64,000 nt of DNA, taken from contig NZ_QGGB01000005.1 in assembly GCF_003150675.1 (NCBI RefSeq), forward strand, positions 248,001 through 312,000, in the 5' to 3' direction. The notes beneath the pieces are model-generated. The model saw only the letters and a program-made list of their open reading frames with translations, was not told where the DNA came from and did not search any database. The translations under genes were made by a program, and so were the position numbers. Source of the stretch: Rhodohalobacter mucosus (GTDB taxonomy: Bacteria > Bacteroidota > Rhodothermia > Balneolales > Balneolaceae). Shown here piece after piece: positions 8,618-17,693 of this stretch (its first letter is position 1; every line of letters starts with the position of its first letter).

Positions 8618-9502
8618 TTACAGGAGAATACCGGCAGCGAACAGTACCCCGTATAGTATCATCAGCTGGGATGTACGCTCCAGTGTTTTGTTAAGCAACC
8701 GCTTATCCTCATTAAAAAGCACCTGCCGGATGAGCAGTGCCGCAAACGGAAGGCTGAGTACCGGCAGAAATATGGTTGCCGTGTAGCCGTAGAAATAATA
8801 CATAACCAAAGGAGCGAGGTATGCAAAGCCGGCCATGAGAATATATTCAGATTTGAGCCAGTTCTCACCTAAAAGCACTCCCAGGGTTCGTTTTCCGCTG
8901 ATTTTGTCCTGCTCCACATCTCTCAGATTATTCACAACCAGGATATTAACGCAGAGCGCCCCTATCGGAATGGATGCAATGAGTGAATCAGAGCTCCACT
9001 GAAGGGCATTAACATAATATGTAGCGGTTACGGCCACGAGGCCGAAAAAGATAAAAACAAAGATATCACCCAGCCCATTGTATCCGAGAGGATAGGGTCC
9101 GCCGGTGTAGAGAATGCCGAAGAGCAGTGAAAGCAGGCCGACAACCAGGATGATCCAGCCTCCAATCCATACCAGATAGAGGCCTGCAACAAATGAGACC
9201 AGCATAACCAGGATGACTGCCCGAAGCATCTGTTTGGGCTGAATAAGACCTGCAGATGTAGCTCTTTCAAAACCGATGCGGTCGGGTGTGTCGGCACCTT
9301 TGATGAAGTCGAAGTAGTCGTTGGCGAAGTTGGTTCCTATCTGAATACCGAATGCACAGAAGAGTGCAACCAGGCTTGTATCCCACCTGAACAGACCGTC
9401 ACTGAAGGCCAGGGCGGATCCGGTCATGACCGGTACCAATGCTGCCGCGAGGGTCTGCGGACGAGCTGCGCGCAGCCAGTTGAGAATTTTTTGTCTGTTC
9501 AA
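8618..9502 (-). CDS. menA: 1,4-Dihydroxy-2-naphthoate polyprenyltransferase
   Basis: This 294-aa UbiA-family membrane enzyme attaches the polyprenyl tail to DHNA, giving demethylmenaquinone. The two prenyl-diphosphate/magnesium motifs are visible: NDYFDFIKGAD (about residue 62) and RDVEQDKISGKRTL (about 190), with about eight hydrophobic segments between and after them. The early ARPQTLAAALVPV is typical of MenA. It is first in menA-menC-menE, reads divergently from glnN, and shares the 256-bp spacer 9503-9758 with it. I see no clear promoter for the menA side. Confidence 0.9.
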   Translation of the reverse strand: MNRQKILNWLRAARPQTLAAALVPVMTGSALAFSDGLFRWDTSLVALFCAFGIQIGTNFANDYFDFIKGADTPDRIGFERATSAGLIQPKQMLRAVILVMLVSFVAGLYLVWIGGWIILVVGLLSLLFGILYTGGPYPLGYNGLGDIFVFIFFGLVAVTATYYVNALQWSSDSLIASIPIGALCVNILVVNNLRDVEQDKISGKRTLGVLLGENWLKSEYILMAGFAYLAPLVMYYFYGYTATIFLPVLSLPFAALLIRQVLFNEDKRLLNKTLERTSQLMILYGVLFAAGILL

Positions 9503-9716
9503 AAGAAAAAAAGGTGAATTTGTGTGGGTAACCTTGAAGCTCTGAAGATACTGAATATGTGTTCTCCTTAAAAAGTTCAGCAGATAGTTAAATATACAGA
9601 AAGAGATTAGGGTTGGGAGCAGTTGGTAGCGCTTTTAAGTAAAAAAATTAAACCAAATAAGACTTTTTATAGATTTAATTAACTGTTAATAATTTTTTCT
9701 CTTAAATGTTTTAATT

Positions 9717-9739
9717 CATCAGGAGTCCTGATATCTTTG
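9717..9739 (+). promoter_or_regulatory. Candidate TAnnTTTG promoter of glnN
   Basis: TATCTTTG at 9732-9739 matches the Bacteroidota -7 element exactly, in an A/T-rich stretch ending 19 bases before the first ATG of glnN. A weak upstream T-rich element lies near 9710-9715. The short leader this implies slightly favours the second ATG of glnN as the start. Confidence 0.45.
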
Positions 9740-9758
9740 CTCTGTTCATAAACCAGAA

Positions 9759-11960
9759 ATGTTAAACAACGTTCACAGATCCATGTCACAGACAATACGC
9801 CGATACGATACATTGGCAGCAGCCCGGTCATACAAACCGGTTATCAACGGAGATTTCAAACAAGCACATGTAACCGAGGTATTCGGTGAATTCACCCTTA
9901 ATCTTGACGGACTCAAAGAGAGGCTTCCCAAAACTGTATGGAAGGAGCTAAAGAATACGATTGAAGACGGGCAACAGCTTAACCCGTCAGTTGCCGATGC
10001 TGTGGCTCTGGCGATGAAGGAGTGGGCTACCGAAATGGGAGCTTCCCACTTCACGCACTGGTTCCAGCCGCTAACGGGGGCCACTGCTGAAAAACACGAC
10101 AGTTTTATTACACCAAACCAGGGTGGAGGAGCAATTTCCGAGTTTTCGGGTAAAGACCTGATTCAGGGCGAGCCGGATGCATCCAGTTTCCCCAGCGGCG
10201 GTCTTCGTCCCACATTTGAAGCGCGGGGATACACGGCATGGGATCCGACCTCCCCGGTATTTCTGATCGAAAATCAGAATGGCAAGTATCTCTGTATACC
10301 CACCGCATTTGCATCTTGGACCGGAGAAGCGCTCGATCACAAGACACCGCTGCTTCGTTCAATCGAAGCCCTCGACAAGCAGGCAAAGCGCGCACTTGCA
10401 CTATTCGGTGTAGACAGTAAGAGAGTTACCTCAACCGTTGGTTGCGAGCAGGAGTATTTTCTGATTGATCAGGAGTTCTTTTATCGGCGCCCGGACCTGA
10501 TGACCTCCGGACGTACCCTGATGGGTGCGAAACCTCCAAGGGGCCAGGAGCTGGATGACCACTATTTCGGGTCGATACCCGACAGGGTGCTTTCGTTCAT
10601 GCTTGAAGCGGAAACAGAGCTGTACAAGCTGGGTATTCCGGTCAAGACAAGACACAATGAGGTTGCACCGGGTCAGTTTGAAATAGCGCCGATGTTTGAA
10701 AACTGCAACATTGCGGCCGACCATCAGCAGCTTACCATGATCGTTCTCAAAAAAATTGCCAAGAATTACGGTTTTGAGTGCCTGCTGCACGAAAAACCAT
10801 TCGACGGACTGAACGGAAGCGGCAAGCACCTGAACTGGTCAATGAGCACCAAGGAAGGACTGAACCTGCTGGAACCGGGTGACAGTCCGCATGAAAACAT
10901 GCAGTTCCTCTTCTTCTTTTCAGCGGTTCTTCGTGCGGTGTACAAACATCAGGATCTTCTGAGGGTCTCGATCGCACACGCCGGCAATGACCACAGGCTG
11001 GGTGCAAACGAAGCCCCGCCCGCCATTATCTCGGCATATGTAGGAGAGCAGCTTGAGGATATTATCAATCAGCTGTTGAACGGCGGCCTCAAAAAGTCGA
11101 TGAAGAGCGGCCTGATGGGACTCGGAACCCCTGTTCTCCCCACGCTTCCGAAGCATGCAGGCGACCGTAACCGGACTTCACCCTTTGCGTTCACCGGAAA
11201 TAAGTTTGAGTTCCGCGCGGTAGGATCCAGCCAATCCGTTTCATTCCCGATTGTTGTTCTCAACACGATTGTTGCTGAAGCAATAGATGAGCTTTGCGAG
11301 AGTCTTGAGAAGAAAATGAAGAAGAAGAAACTGGAAATGTCTCTGAAAGAAGTTCTGGTAGAATCTCTGAAGGAAACACATGACATTGTTTTTAACGGAG
11401 ACGGGTACTCAGACGACTGGCAAAAAGAGGCCAAGAAGCGGGGTCTGCTGAACCTCAAAACTACAGCTGACGCCCTTCCCACTCTCACCAGCAAGAAAAA
11501 TGTGAAGCTCTTTGAGAAATACAAAGTGCTGAATGACAGGGAGGTACACTCGCGCCTCGAAATTTGGGCGGAGCAGTATGTAACCAACCTGACAATTGAG
11601 GTGGATACAACGGAAGCGATGGCCAGAACCATGGTGTTTCCGGCAGCTGTCAGGTATCTGAATGAACTGGCTGCAGCGGTTAAAGAGACAAAATCGCTGA
11701 AAATGAAAAACAGCGGATCTGAGAAAATGCTGAAAACCGTTAACTCTGCCCTCAATGATCTTAGCGACGCGCTGGACAACCTGAAGAAAACCCAGGAAAA
11801 ACTGAAAGGCGGAGACATCATTGATCAGTGCAAGGAGTATCGTGACTACGTGATACCTGCAATGACAAAAGTGAGGGATGCAGTTGATTTCCTTGAAAGA
11901 TATACGGCGGATGATTACTGGCCGCTGCCCATCTATCGGGAAATGCTGTTCGTCAAGTAG
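9759..11960 (+). CDS. glnN: Glutamine synthetase type III
   Basis: This 733-aa enzyme makes glutamine from glutamate, ammonia and ATP. The length fits the GSIII class (about 700-730 aa), much longer than GSI or GSII. Motifs seen are GCEQEYF (about residue 228; metal/glutamate site), [14 protein letters not shown] (about 300), [10 protein letters not shown] (about 357; ATP-loop region) and the C-terminal helical region with many Lys and Glu residues. A second ATG nine codons in (MSQTIRRYD) is an alternative start. The gene is monocistronic: it has its own promoter candidate and a terminator after the stop. GSIII is common in Bacteroidota and cyanobacteria. Confidence 0.95.
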   Translation: MLNNVHRSMSQTIRRYDTLAAARSYKPVINGDFKQAHVTEVFGEFTLNLDGLKERLPKTVWKELKNTIEDGQQLNPSVADAVALAMKEWATEMGASHFTHWFQPLTGATAEKHDSFITPNQGGGAISEFSGKDLIQGEPDASSFPSGGLRPTFEARGYTAWDPTSPVFLIENQNGKYLCIPTAFASWTGEALDHKTPLLRSIEALDKQAKRALALFGVDSKRVTSTVGCEQEYFLIDQEFFYRRPDLMTSGRTLMGAKPPRGQELDDHYFGSIPDRVLSFMLEAETELYKLGIPVKTRHNEVAPGQFEIAPMFENCNIAADHQQLTMIVLKKIAKNYGFECLLHEKPFDGLNGSGKHLNWSMSTKEGLNLLEPGDSPHENMQFLFFFSAVLRAVYKHQDLLRVSIAHAGNDHRLGANEAPPAIISAYVGEQLEDIINQLLNGGLKKSMKSGLMGLGTPVLPTLPKHAGDRNRTSPFAFTGNKFEFRAVGSSQSVSFPIVVLNTIVAEAIDELCESLEKKMKKKKLEMSLKEVLVESLKETHDIVFNGDGYSDDWQKEAKKRGLLNLKTTADALPTLTSKKNVKLFEKYKVLNDREVHSRLEIWAEQYVTNLTIEVDTTEAMARTMVFPAAVRYLNELAAAVKETKSLKMKNSGSEKMLKTVNSALNDLSDALDNLKKTQEKLKGGDIIDQCKEYRDYVIPAMTKVRDAVDFLERYTADDYWPLPIYREMLFVK

Positions 11961-11993
11961 CCGTCAACGGTATACAATGCAACGCATAATTTA

Positions 11994-12030
11994 AAGGTCT
12001 TCCGCTTCATGGCGGGAGGCCTTTTTTTAT
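11994..12030 (+). terminator. Intrinsic terminator of glnN
   Basis: AAGGTCTTCCGC and GGCGGGAGGCCTT form an imperfect GC-rich stem followed by a run of seven T, 33 bp after the glnN stop. Confidence 0.8.
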
Positions 12031-12110
12031 TGTCTTCAGGCAACTCATATTTGATTCTGACCGGCATACTCCCTTACTTCCTGTTTCAGAAAAAATAGAG
12101 TGACAGATCA

Positions 12111-13241
12111 TTGAATATTCTTGCAGTAGAACCTTTTTACAGCGGTTCGCATAAAGCCTTTCTGACGGGTTTAAAGGAGCATTCGCGCCATACCATAATT
12201 CCGATCAACCTTGACTACAAGAGGTGGAAGTGGAGAATGCATGGCGATTCTGTGAAACTGGCTGAGATGACAAGTCATGTCAGTGAACCTGTTGACCTGC
12301 TGCTAATCAGCAGTATGACCAATCTGCCCGCTTTTTTGGCGCTTACCAATCCCCGTTTTGCTCACACACCGAAGGCTATGGTGATGCATGAAAACCAGTT
12401 AACGCAGCCGCTGCCTGAAGGAGAGGAGAGAGACCTCACATACTGTTATATCAACTATCTGAGCATGCTTACGGCCGACAAGCTGCTCTTCTCTTCAGAG
12501 TTCCACATGAAGGATCTTCTGGAGGCACTCCCCGTATTTTTGGAAAATTTTCCGAATGATAAATCCTACAACACCATCGATAAGATCCGTGCAAAAAGCA
12601 TGGTCATGTATCCGGGCCTTGACCTGAGCGTGTTCGATGAGCAACCCGATACCCGTGCACAAAACAAACGCCCCGTTATTGTTTGGAATCAGCGGTGGCA
12701 GTTCGACCGGAACCCGGCCATGTTTTTTAAAGTACTGAACCGGTTAAATGATATTGACCTTGAATTCGATCTCATTCTGGCAGGTGATTCACAGCACCAG
12801 AAACCGGAGGAGTTTGAAAAAGCGTGGAAGAGGTTTGGAGATCAAATCACACATTTCGGGTATGTGGACAATGTTGAAAGCTACAGTAAATTGCTTCATT
12901 CAGGGGATATTGTTGTCTCAACCGCCACCTACGAATTCTTCTGCGTTGCTATCATGGAAGCTGTTTATTGCGGCTGTCATCCCCTCGTACCCAACAGGCT
13001 GCACTATCCGGAATTGATTCCAAAAAGCCTGCATAAGCCCCTTCTTCACGCTCCCGTTCTTTATGACACCGAAGATGATCTGTTTCGAATCATGAAAGAT
13101 CTTTTGACGGGCAAGTCGAAACCACTGCCAAAGTCGTCGCTTCAAAATATCAACAAGCACCTTGACAGGAGCCGCATGATTGACCGGTACGATGACCTTT
13201 TTGATGAACTTCAGAAAGAGGAAAGTGTAGCGGCTTTTTGA
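12111..13241 (+). CDS. DUF3524 glycosyltransferase, tRNA-queuosine alpha-mannosyltransferase-like
   Basis: The 376-aa product begins with ILAVEPFYSGSHKAFL and then YKRWKWRMHG, signatures of the DUF3524/GTDC1 family. In animals the GTDC1 member is known as QTMAN, the enzyme that mannosylates queuosine in tRNA-Asp. The C-terminal half has a GT-B layout: PVIVWNQRWQFDRNP, a HFGYVDNVESY segment, and a donor-site block SGDIVVSTATYEFFCVAIMEA. The start is TTG at 12111; no in-frame ATG precedes it. It stands alone between glnN and dnaB, so context says little. Family assignment is firm; the tRNA substrate in bacteria is inferred. Confidence 0.8.
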   Translation: MNILAVEPFYSGSHKAFLTGLKEHSRHTIIPINLDYKRWKWRMHGDSVKLAEMTSHVSEPVDLLLISSMTNLPAFLALTNPRFAHTPKAMVMHENQLTQPLPEGEERDLTYCYINYLSMLTADKLLFSSEFHMKDLLEALPVFLENFPNDKSYNTIDKIRAKSMVMYPGLDLSVFDEQPDTRAQNKRPVIVWNQRWQFDRNPAMFFKVLNRLNDIDLEFDLILAGDSQHQKPEEFEKAWKRFGDQITHFGYVDNVESYSKLLHSGDIVVSTATYEFFCVAIMEAVYCGCHPLVPNRLHYPELIPKSLHKPLLHAPVLYDTEDDLFRIMKDLLTGKSKPLPKSSLQNINKHLDRSRMIDRYDDLFDELQKEESVAAF

Positions 13242-13263
13242 CTGATTGACTCACCCCTGTACA

Positions 13264-13386
13264 CTTCTCTGCTTTCCGCCGGCTGGCGAATCGCAAAGAG
13301 GGGGAACTTCGCAATCGGATAACGGCAAGATCCTAAGGTCTTTGGGAAATTTGGGTTAGGAGTTCCCCCATATGCCTGCAGAGAGG
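13264..13386. repeat. Nested imperfect inverted repeat between convergent genes
   Basis: GGGGGAACT (13300-13308) pairs with AGTTCCCCC (13361-13369), and CTTCTCTGC (13264-13272) pairs with GCAGAGAGG (13378-13386). The element fills the spacer between the ends of the glycosyltransferase and dnaB genes. It could terminate transcription from both sides or be a small non-autonomous element; it resembles the G-rich palindromes of the met operon spacers. Confidence 0.5.
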
Positions 13387-13401
13387 GGACATGAACGAGT
13401 C

Positions 13402-14919
13402 CTAAAAAGGCGCCTCGTCATCACCTTCGCCGGGATTGAATGGCGGGAGGGGAGGTGCGGAACCGGATTCATCGAGATAGCCGTCCTGCCCGGGATTGTT
13501 CATCGGGTCTGTTTCGACGCGTGAAAGTTTTTCGAATCGTGCGTACTGTTTCACAAAGTACATTCGGGTGTTGCCCACGGGTCCGTTACGCTGTTTCCCA
13601 ATAATCAATTCCGCAAGGCCGTTCGTGGATTCGCCCTCCGCTGTTGTGGTAATGCCGTAGTACTCCGGACGATAGAGGAAGCAGACCACATCGGCATCCT
13701 GCTCAATCGATCCGGATTCACGCAGGTCGCTCAGCTGAGGTCGCTTATCGCCGCCACGCTGCTCAACCTGTCGGCTAAGCTGTGAAAGCGCAATCACCGG
13801 TACATTCAGTTCTTTGGCCAGTGCCTTGAGGCCCCTCGAGATGGTGGCGATTTCCTGTTCACGATTTCCGAAATCCTTTGAACTGGCAGTCATCAGCTGC
13901 AGATAATCAACTACAATCAGACCGATGTTGTGCTCACTTTTCAGGCGTCTGCATTTGGTGCGCATCTCCATTACGCTCAGGCTGGGCGTATCGTCAATGA
14001 AAATGTTTGCTGTAAAAAGACGGCTTGCAGCGTCAATCAGCCGCTTAAAATCCTCATCTTTCAGCCGGCCGGTCCTGGCAGATTGTGCATCAATGCGCGC
14101 CTCCATGGTAAGGAACCGCTGAACGAGCTGCTGGGCCGACATTTCAAGGCTGAAAATGGCCACATTGGTCTGCATGTTTTCGTCCGGATGAAGTGCCGCA
14201 TTGCGTGCAGCCGTAAGCGTAAATGCTGTTTTACCCATTGAGGGACGTGCAGCAATAATGATCAGGTCGCCAGGCTGCCACCCGGAGGTGTAGTCGTCTA
14301 CATCGAGACCGGCGGGGACGCCTGTAACACCGGATGGTTTTCCCCTGAGATCTTCCAGATAGGCCAGGGTGTCTTTCAGTACATCCCCGATCTTGGTGGC
14401 GTTTGCGCGCGACTTGGTATTGGAAATATCGAAAATTCGCTGTTCCGCATGATCCAGCACGTCAAATGCCTCTGTGGTGGTGTCGTAGGCGTCTTTAATG
14501 ATGTCGTTGCAGTTCAGGATCAGATTCCGCTTGATCGCTTTCTCTGCGATAATCTGAGCGTGGTACTCAATGCTGGCTGCTGAGCTGACCGAACGAGTGA
14601 GATCTGCCAGGTAACCTCCGCCGCCTACCGCATCAAGCAGGTTTTTATCGCGAAGCTCGTTTTCAACGGTAATCAGATCCAGGGGATTGTCGCGCTCGTA
14701 CAGATCATAGAGCGTCTCAAAAATATGGCGATGGGCCGGCTTGTAGAAATCTTCAGATTTCAGCATCTGAAGGGCGATTGTAGCCGCTTCATGCTCGATA
14801 AGCATGGAACCCAGAACGGCCTCTTCAATTTCAACCGCCTGGGGAGGCACACGGCCGCCGTCGTGCGGAGACTGACCTGCAGATTGTCGCTGAGAATTGG
14901 AACCGTTTTGACCTGGCAT
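13402..14919 (-). CDS. dnaB: Replicative DNA helicase
   Basis: This 505-aa hexameric helicase unwinds DNA at the replication fork. The N-terminal domain starts near PPQAVEIEEAVLGSMLIE. The RecA-like domain has Walker A ARPSMGKTAFTL (about 228), Walker B VVDYLQLM (about 345), KALAKELNVPVIALSQLSR, and the arginine-finger region KQRNGPVG. No intein or insertion is visible. The tail is acidic and proline-rich (PPLPPFNPGEGDDEAPF). It is transcribed alone, after the ion-channel gene. Confidence 0.96.
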   Translation of the reverse strand: MPGQNGSNSQRQSAGQSPHDGGRVPPQAVEIEEAVLGSMLIEHEAATIALQMLKSEDFYKPAHRHIFETLYDLYERDNPLDLITVENELRDKNLLDAVGGGGYLADLTRSVSSAASIEYHAQIIAEKAIKRNLILNCNDIIKDAYDTTTEAFDVLDHAEQRIFDISNTKSRANATKIGDVLKDTLAYLEDLRGKPSGVTGVPAGLDVDDYTSGWQPGDLIIIAARPSMGKTAFTLTAARNAALHPDENMQTNVAIFSLEMSAQQLVQRFLTMEARIDAQSARTGRLKDEDFKRLIDAASRLFTANIFIDDTPSLSVMEMRTKCRRLKSEHNIGLIVVDYLQLMTASSKDFGNREQEIATISRGLKALAKELNVPVIALSQLSRQVEQRGGDKRPQLSDLRESGSIEQDADVVCFLYRPEYYGITTTAEGESTNGLAELIIGKQRNGPVGNTRMYFVKQYARFEKLSRVETDPMNNPGQDGYLDESGSAPPLPPFNPGEGDDEAPF

Positions 14920-15097
14920 GCTTTACTTCAGTAAGTCATTCAAAATATAGCTAGTCAGCAGTTTTATGAGCATTCATGAGGCCTTAAGTTGCAACATGAA
15001 GGGGTATAAAAGCAGTACTGATTCGGATCTCTAAAGTAATAAATGTGTGCCGATTTTCGGAGTACGAAATTGTGAAATTTTCCGTGCATCAGAGCTT

Positions 15098-17068
15098 TCA
15101 GACAGAACTCAGTACAACCAGCCTGGAAGAGTTTGTCAGTTGAAATGATTGACTGCGTTCCGGGTTCATGGAAAGGATGCGTGAATTTGTGGATGATCGG
15201 CTGCCGGTGAATAAGCCCAGGGCTATTTCATTGTGTGCGCCTGCAGTCTGCTGAATCTCTGAAAAAGTGGTTGTGGCGTCTTTCATACCGTAATCTTCGG
15301 GGTTTCTGAATATAATTTCAGCTCCTCCGGCTGTAAATAGTTCACTGTATACTGTATTCAATTCACGTCGCATGGCTATGGTTGCCAGAAGGTTACTCAG
15401 TATCAGCGGACCTACAATCATTTCAGCCCTGAATTTTCGGATCAGAATTTCATTGTTGGGGTCAACAAGCTCCAGGATCATACGCGGACGCCGTTCTGCC
15501 TTTTCAAGGATCTCTTCAAGAAGGGTGTACCCAACAATGGTTCTTGCATCGGCTTCTTCATCTGCAGAGAGTTTATCACTGCTAACAAGAAGAATATTAT
15601 CAAATTTTTCAGGCTGCAGGTTTCTGAGCTCCATTTCACGAATATAATCGGCTTTTACCTGTTTGCAACTCACTTTGTCTGAACCTGCTTCAACCAGAGC
15701 AATTTCCCGCTCCCTTTCTTCTACCGGCCGAACAGAGGCAATGGTTATGTTGAATGCCTCCTCTTTGTACGTGCCGAGTTCTTTTACCAAAGCTGGCAGA
15801 TGATGGTTCCAGCCCAGAATGAGCAGGTTGGTTTCCCTGCCGGTATCCCCGGGCTCAGGTGATGAAATAGTATCTTCAGTTCGGACCCGGATGCTCGATT
15901 CACTTGAAGGTGTGGCCTTATATGTCCATTCCGATTCGTCCAGATTTTTGGAAAGTAAAATAAGTCTGTCGTTATCTTGTATCACAAAATCAGCCGAAGG
16001 GTTTAAAATCGGTTCATATGTGCCATTCTGCGGACGCACTACTCCAAGCAGGATGGATTTTGTGAAATGACGGCTTACTTCCTGAAAGGGTTTGTTGGCC
16101 GTCTCATCAAATTCACGGGCGTATAAATTATTGTTTGCACTGTGCGATAAGAGTTCGTTATAAATGACAGACAGGCCGTAATGTCTGATGTTCTGTGCAA
16201 TCAGCCTGCTGATGATTGTGTCGCTGGATATGATTTCCATAGGCCCCGAGTAGGCCCGTTTCGCAGCACTCAGTTTATTTTCATTCTGCAGTTCAGCGAC
16301 CACATAGGGCATATGCATTGCTTGCCCGCTTTCAACTTCAGCATTGATGGAGAGCAGGGTCTTTATGGTCTCTACATCGGGTGTAATCAGTTCTCTGTCT
16401 TCATAGGATTGGCTGGGTATGATGATGGCTGCAGCATTGGCACAATCCACCCGCTTAAGGTGCTCCCTGTCGATGGCCTCCCCGGAACGCAGAATAATCT
16501 GGCTGGCCTGCCGTCCGATTAGTTCATGATCTCTGAGGTCCTGATGACGTTCGGGAGTTACGTCGTCGGATAGTATAATAAGTTTCAATGAGCGGGCACC
16601 GTGCCGTTTCAGAAACTTTTTAACCCTTGCTGCAGAGTGATGCAATTCGGCGGCGATATGAATGGAACGGTTTGTCCACCCAAGGATAACCACGTGTCTC
16701 GATGCGGTGACACGGGTGAGTCCTTGTTCCAGGCTTCTGATTTTTCGGTTGAGCCAGGTTGCGATAATAGCTATAAGCGAGCCGACAAAAACAACGTTGC
16801 CTGCGATGGTGAGGAACGTGGAAACGACCCGTCGCCAGATGCCTTCATCATCCCCCAGGTAGCCGGTGTCTGATAGCCTCAGAAAAGCCCACCAAAGGCT
16901 GTCTTCGAAGGTTACCGCATCATCTGAAGGGAGTACCAGAAGTGCGCCAAGGATGGAGATGAGCCCAAGCAATGCAGCGATGAACAGTAGCTGTACATGT
17001 GTACCCTTTACAAATTGCCTTTCCAGGAAAAAATTGAATCGCTCTTTGAGACGGAGGTACGGTTTCAT
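15098..17068 (-). CDS. CASTOR/POLLUX-type ion channel with RCK domains
   Basis: The 656-aa product has an N-terminal membrane part (residues about 20-110): a hydrophobic helix LLFIAALLGLISILGALLVL, a pore region WWAFLRLSDTGYLGDDEG, and a second helix VVSTFLTIAGNVVFVGSLIA. A large soluble part follows, with two TrkA/RCK-like nucleotide-binding folds (HVVILGWTNRSIHIAAEL at about 126; NLLILGWNHHLPALVKELG at about 410). This is the architecture of CASTOR/POLLUX, the nuclear-envelope cation channels of plants, which have bacterial relatives. The pore motif SDTGYLGDD replaces the classical GYG filter, so simple potassium selectivity should not be assumed. It lies alone, 178 bp before dnaB. Confidence 0.8.
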   Translation of the reverse strand: MKPYLRLKERFNFFLERQFVKGTHVQLLFIAALLGLISILGALLVLPSDDAVTFEDSLWWAFLRLSDTGYLGDDEGIWRRVVSTFLTIAGNVVFVGSLIAIIATWLNRKIRSLEQGLTRVTASRHVVILGWTNRSIHIAAELHHSAARVKKFLKRHGARSLKLIILSDDVTPERHQDLRDHELIGRQASQIILRSGEAIDREHLKRVDCANAAAIIIPSQSYEDRELITPDVETIKTLLSINAEVESGQAMHMPYVVAELQNENKLSAAKRAYSGPMEIISSDTIISRLIAQNIRHYGLSVIYNELLSHSANNNLYAREFDETANKPFQEVSRHFTKSILLGVVRPQNGTYEPILNPSADFVIQDNDRLILLSKNLDESEWTYKATPSSESSIRVRTEDTISSPEPGDTGRETNLLILGWNHHLPALVKELGTYKEEAFNITIASVRPVEEREREIALVEAGSDKVSCKQVKADYIREMELRNLQPEKFDNILLVSSDKLSADEEADARTIVGYTLLEEILEKAERRPRMILELVDPNNEILIRKFRAEMIVGPLILSNLLATIAMRRELNTVYSELFTAGGAEIIFRNPEDYGMKDATTTFSEIQQTAGAHNEIALGLFTGSRSSTNSRILSMNPERSQSFQLTNSSRLVVLSSV

Positions 17069-17284
17069 TTGTTAGCCATTGAATTTCTGGATATCCGGTT
17101 AAACAGGCACACAATTCGAATATAATGATAATCAGACACTGAATGGGTTTTCAGTCTGTTTAATGAGTTTATGGAGATGAGTCGAATCGATCTTCGAGAA
17201 TGGAATCGGTTATCTGGTGATTGCGCGCCCTCAGCGCATGGGGGCGTTCCCGTGTCACTCGCGATGCAGGAAAGATCAGTGCTG

Positions 17285-17312
17285 CCAATATTCAACACCT
17301 ACGGTGTTGGGA
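17285..17312 (-). repeat. Dispersed palindromic repeat copy
   Basis: The minus strand reads CCCAACACCGTAGGTGTTGA then ATATTGG. The same sequence, with one change in the palindrome centre, occurs at 33535-33560 and 33880-33905. The rest of the gene-free stretch 17069-17544 holds only degenerate short repeats (GTTCATG/GATGAGCGATG type, about 17385-17412 and 17480-17510); I see no gene in it. Confidence 0.55.
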
Positions 17313-17544
17313 AGAAACATTATGAATATTTCAAATTGGCCCAATCCTTCTGAGATCAGATAGATTATATCTCCAGGGGATATCTTCATGGTTCATAGTT
17401 CATGGTTCATGCTGCAGGACTCAGCCGCAAGCTGCAGGGTCAATTGAAGACGACACTCATGATTCCAAAAACTTCTCACATCATTCATCGCTCATCGTTT
17501 TTCGTCCATCAACAACTGAATAAATAACCTGAGATTTACATAAA

Positions 17545-17579
17545 AGAAAAGGAGCCTCCGGTCAAAGAGACTCCTTTTT
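17545..17579 (-). terminator. Intrinsic terminator at the end of the dcw cluster
   Basis: On the minus strand AAAAGGAGTCTC, a short loop, and its complement ending CTCCTTTT form a 12-base-pair stem followed by CTTTT. It lies 115 bp after the ftsZ stop. Confidence 0.7.
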
Positions 17580-17693
17580 GATTTAGCAATCTATAGAGCA
17601 GACACGGGAGTATCTGCCTATGTGTGTGTAAGAGCAATCAGACAGACGGGCTTCACACAGTGCACCGTCTGCTGCAGACTGACATGCAGACCG

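Noticed and set aside
11069-11821. 250-codon minus-strand frame
   Set aside because: It lies wholly antisense to glnN, has Ser/Phe-rich shadow composition and no ribosome-binding site.
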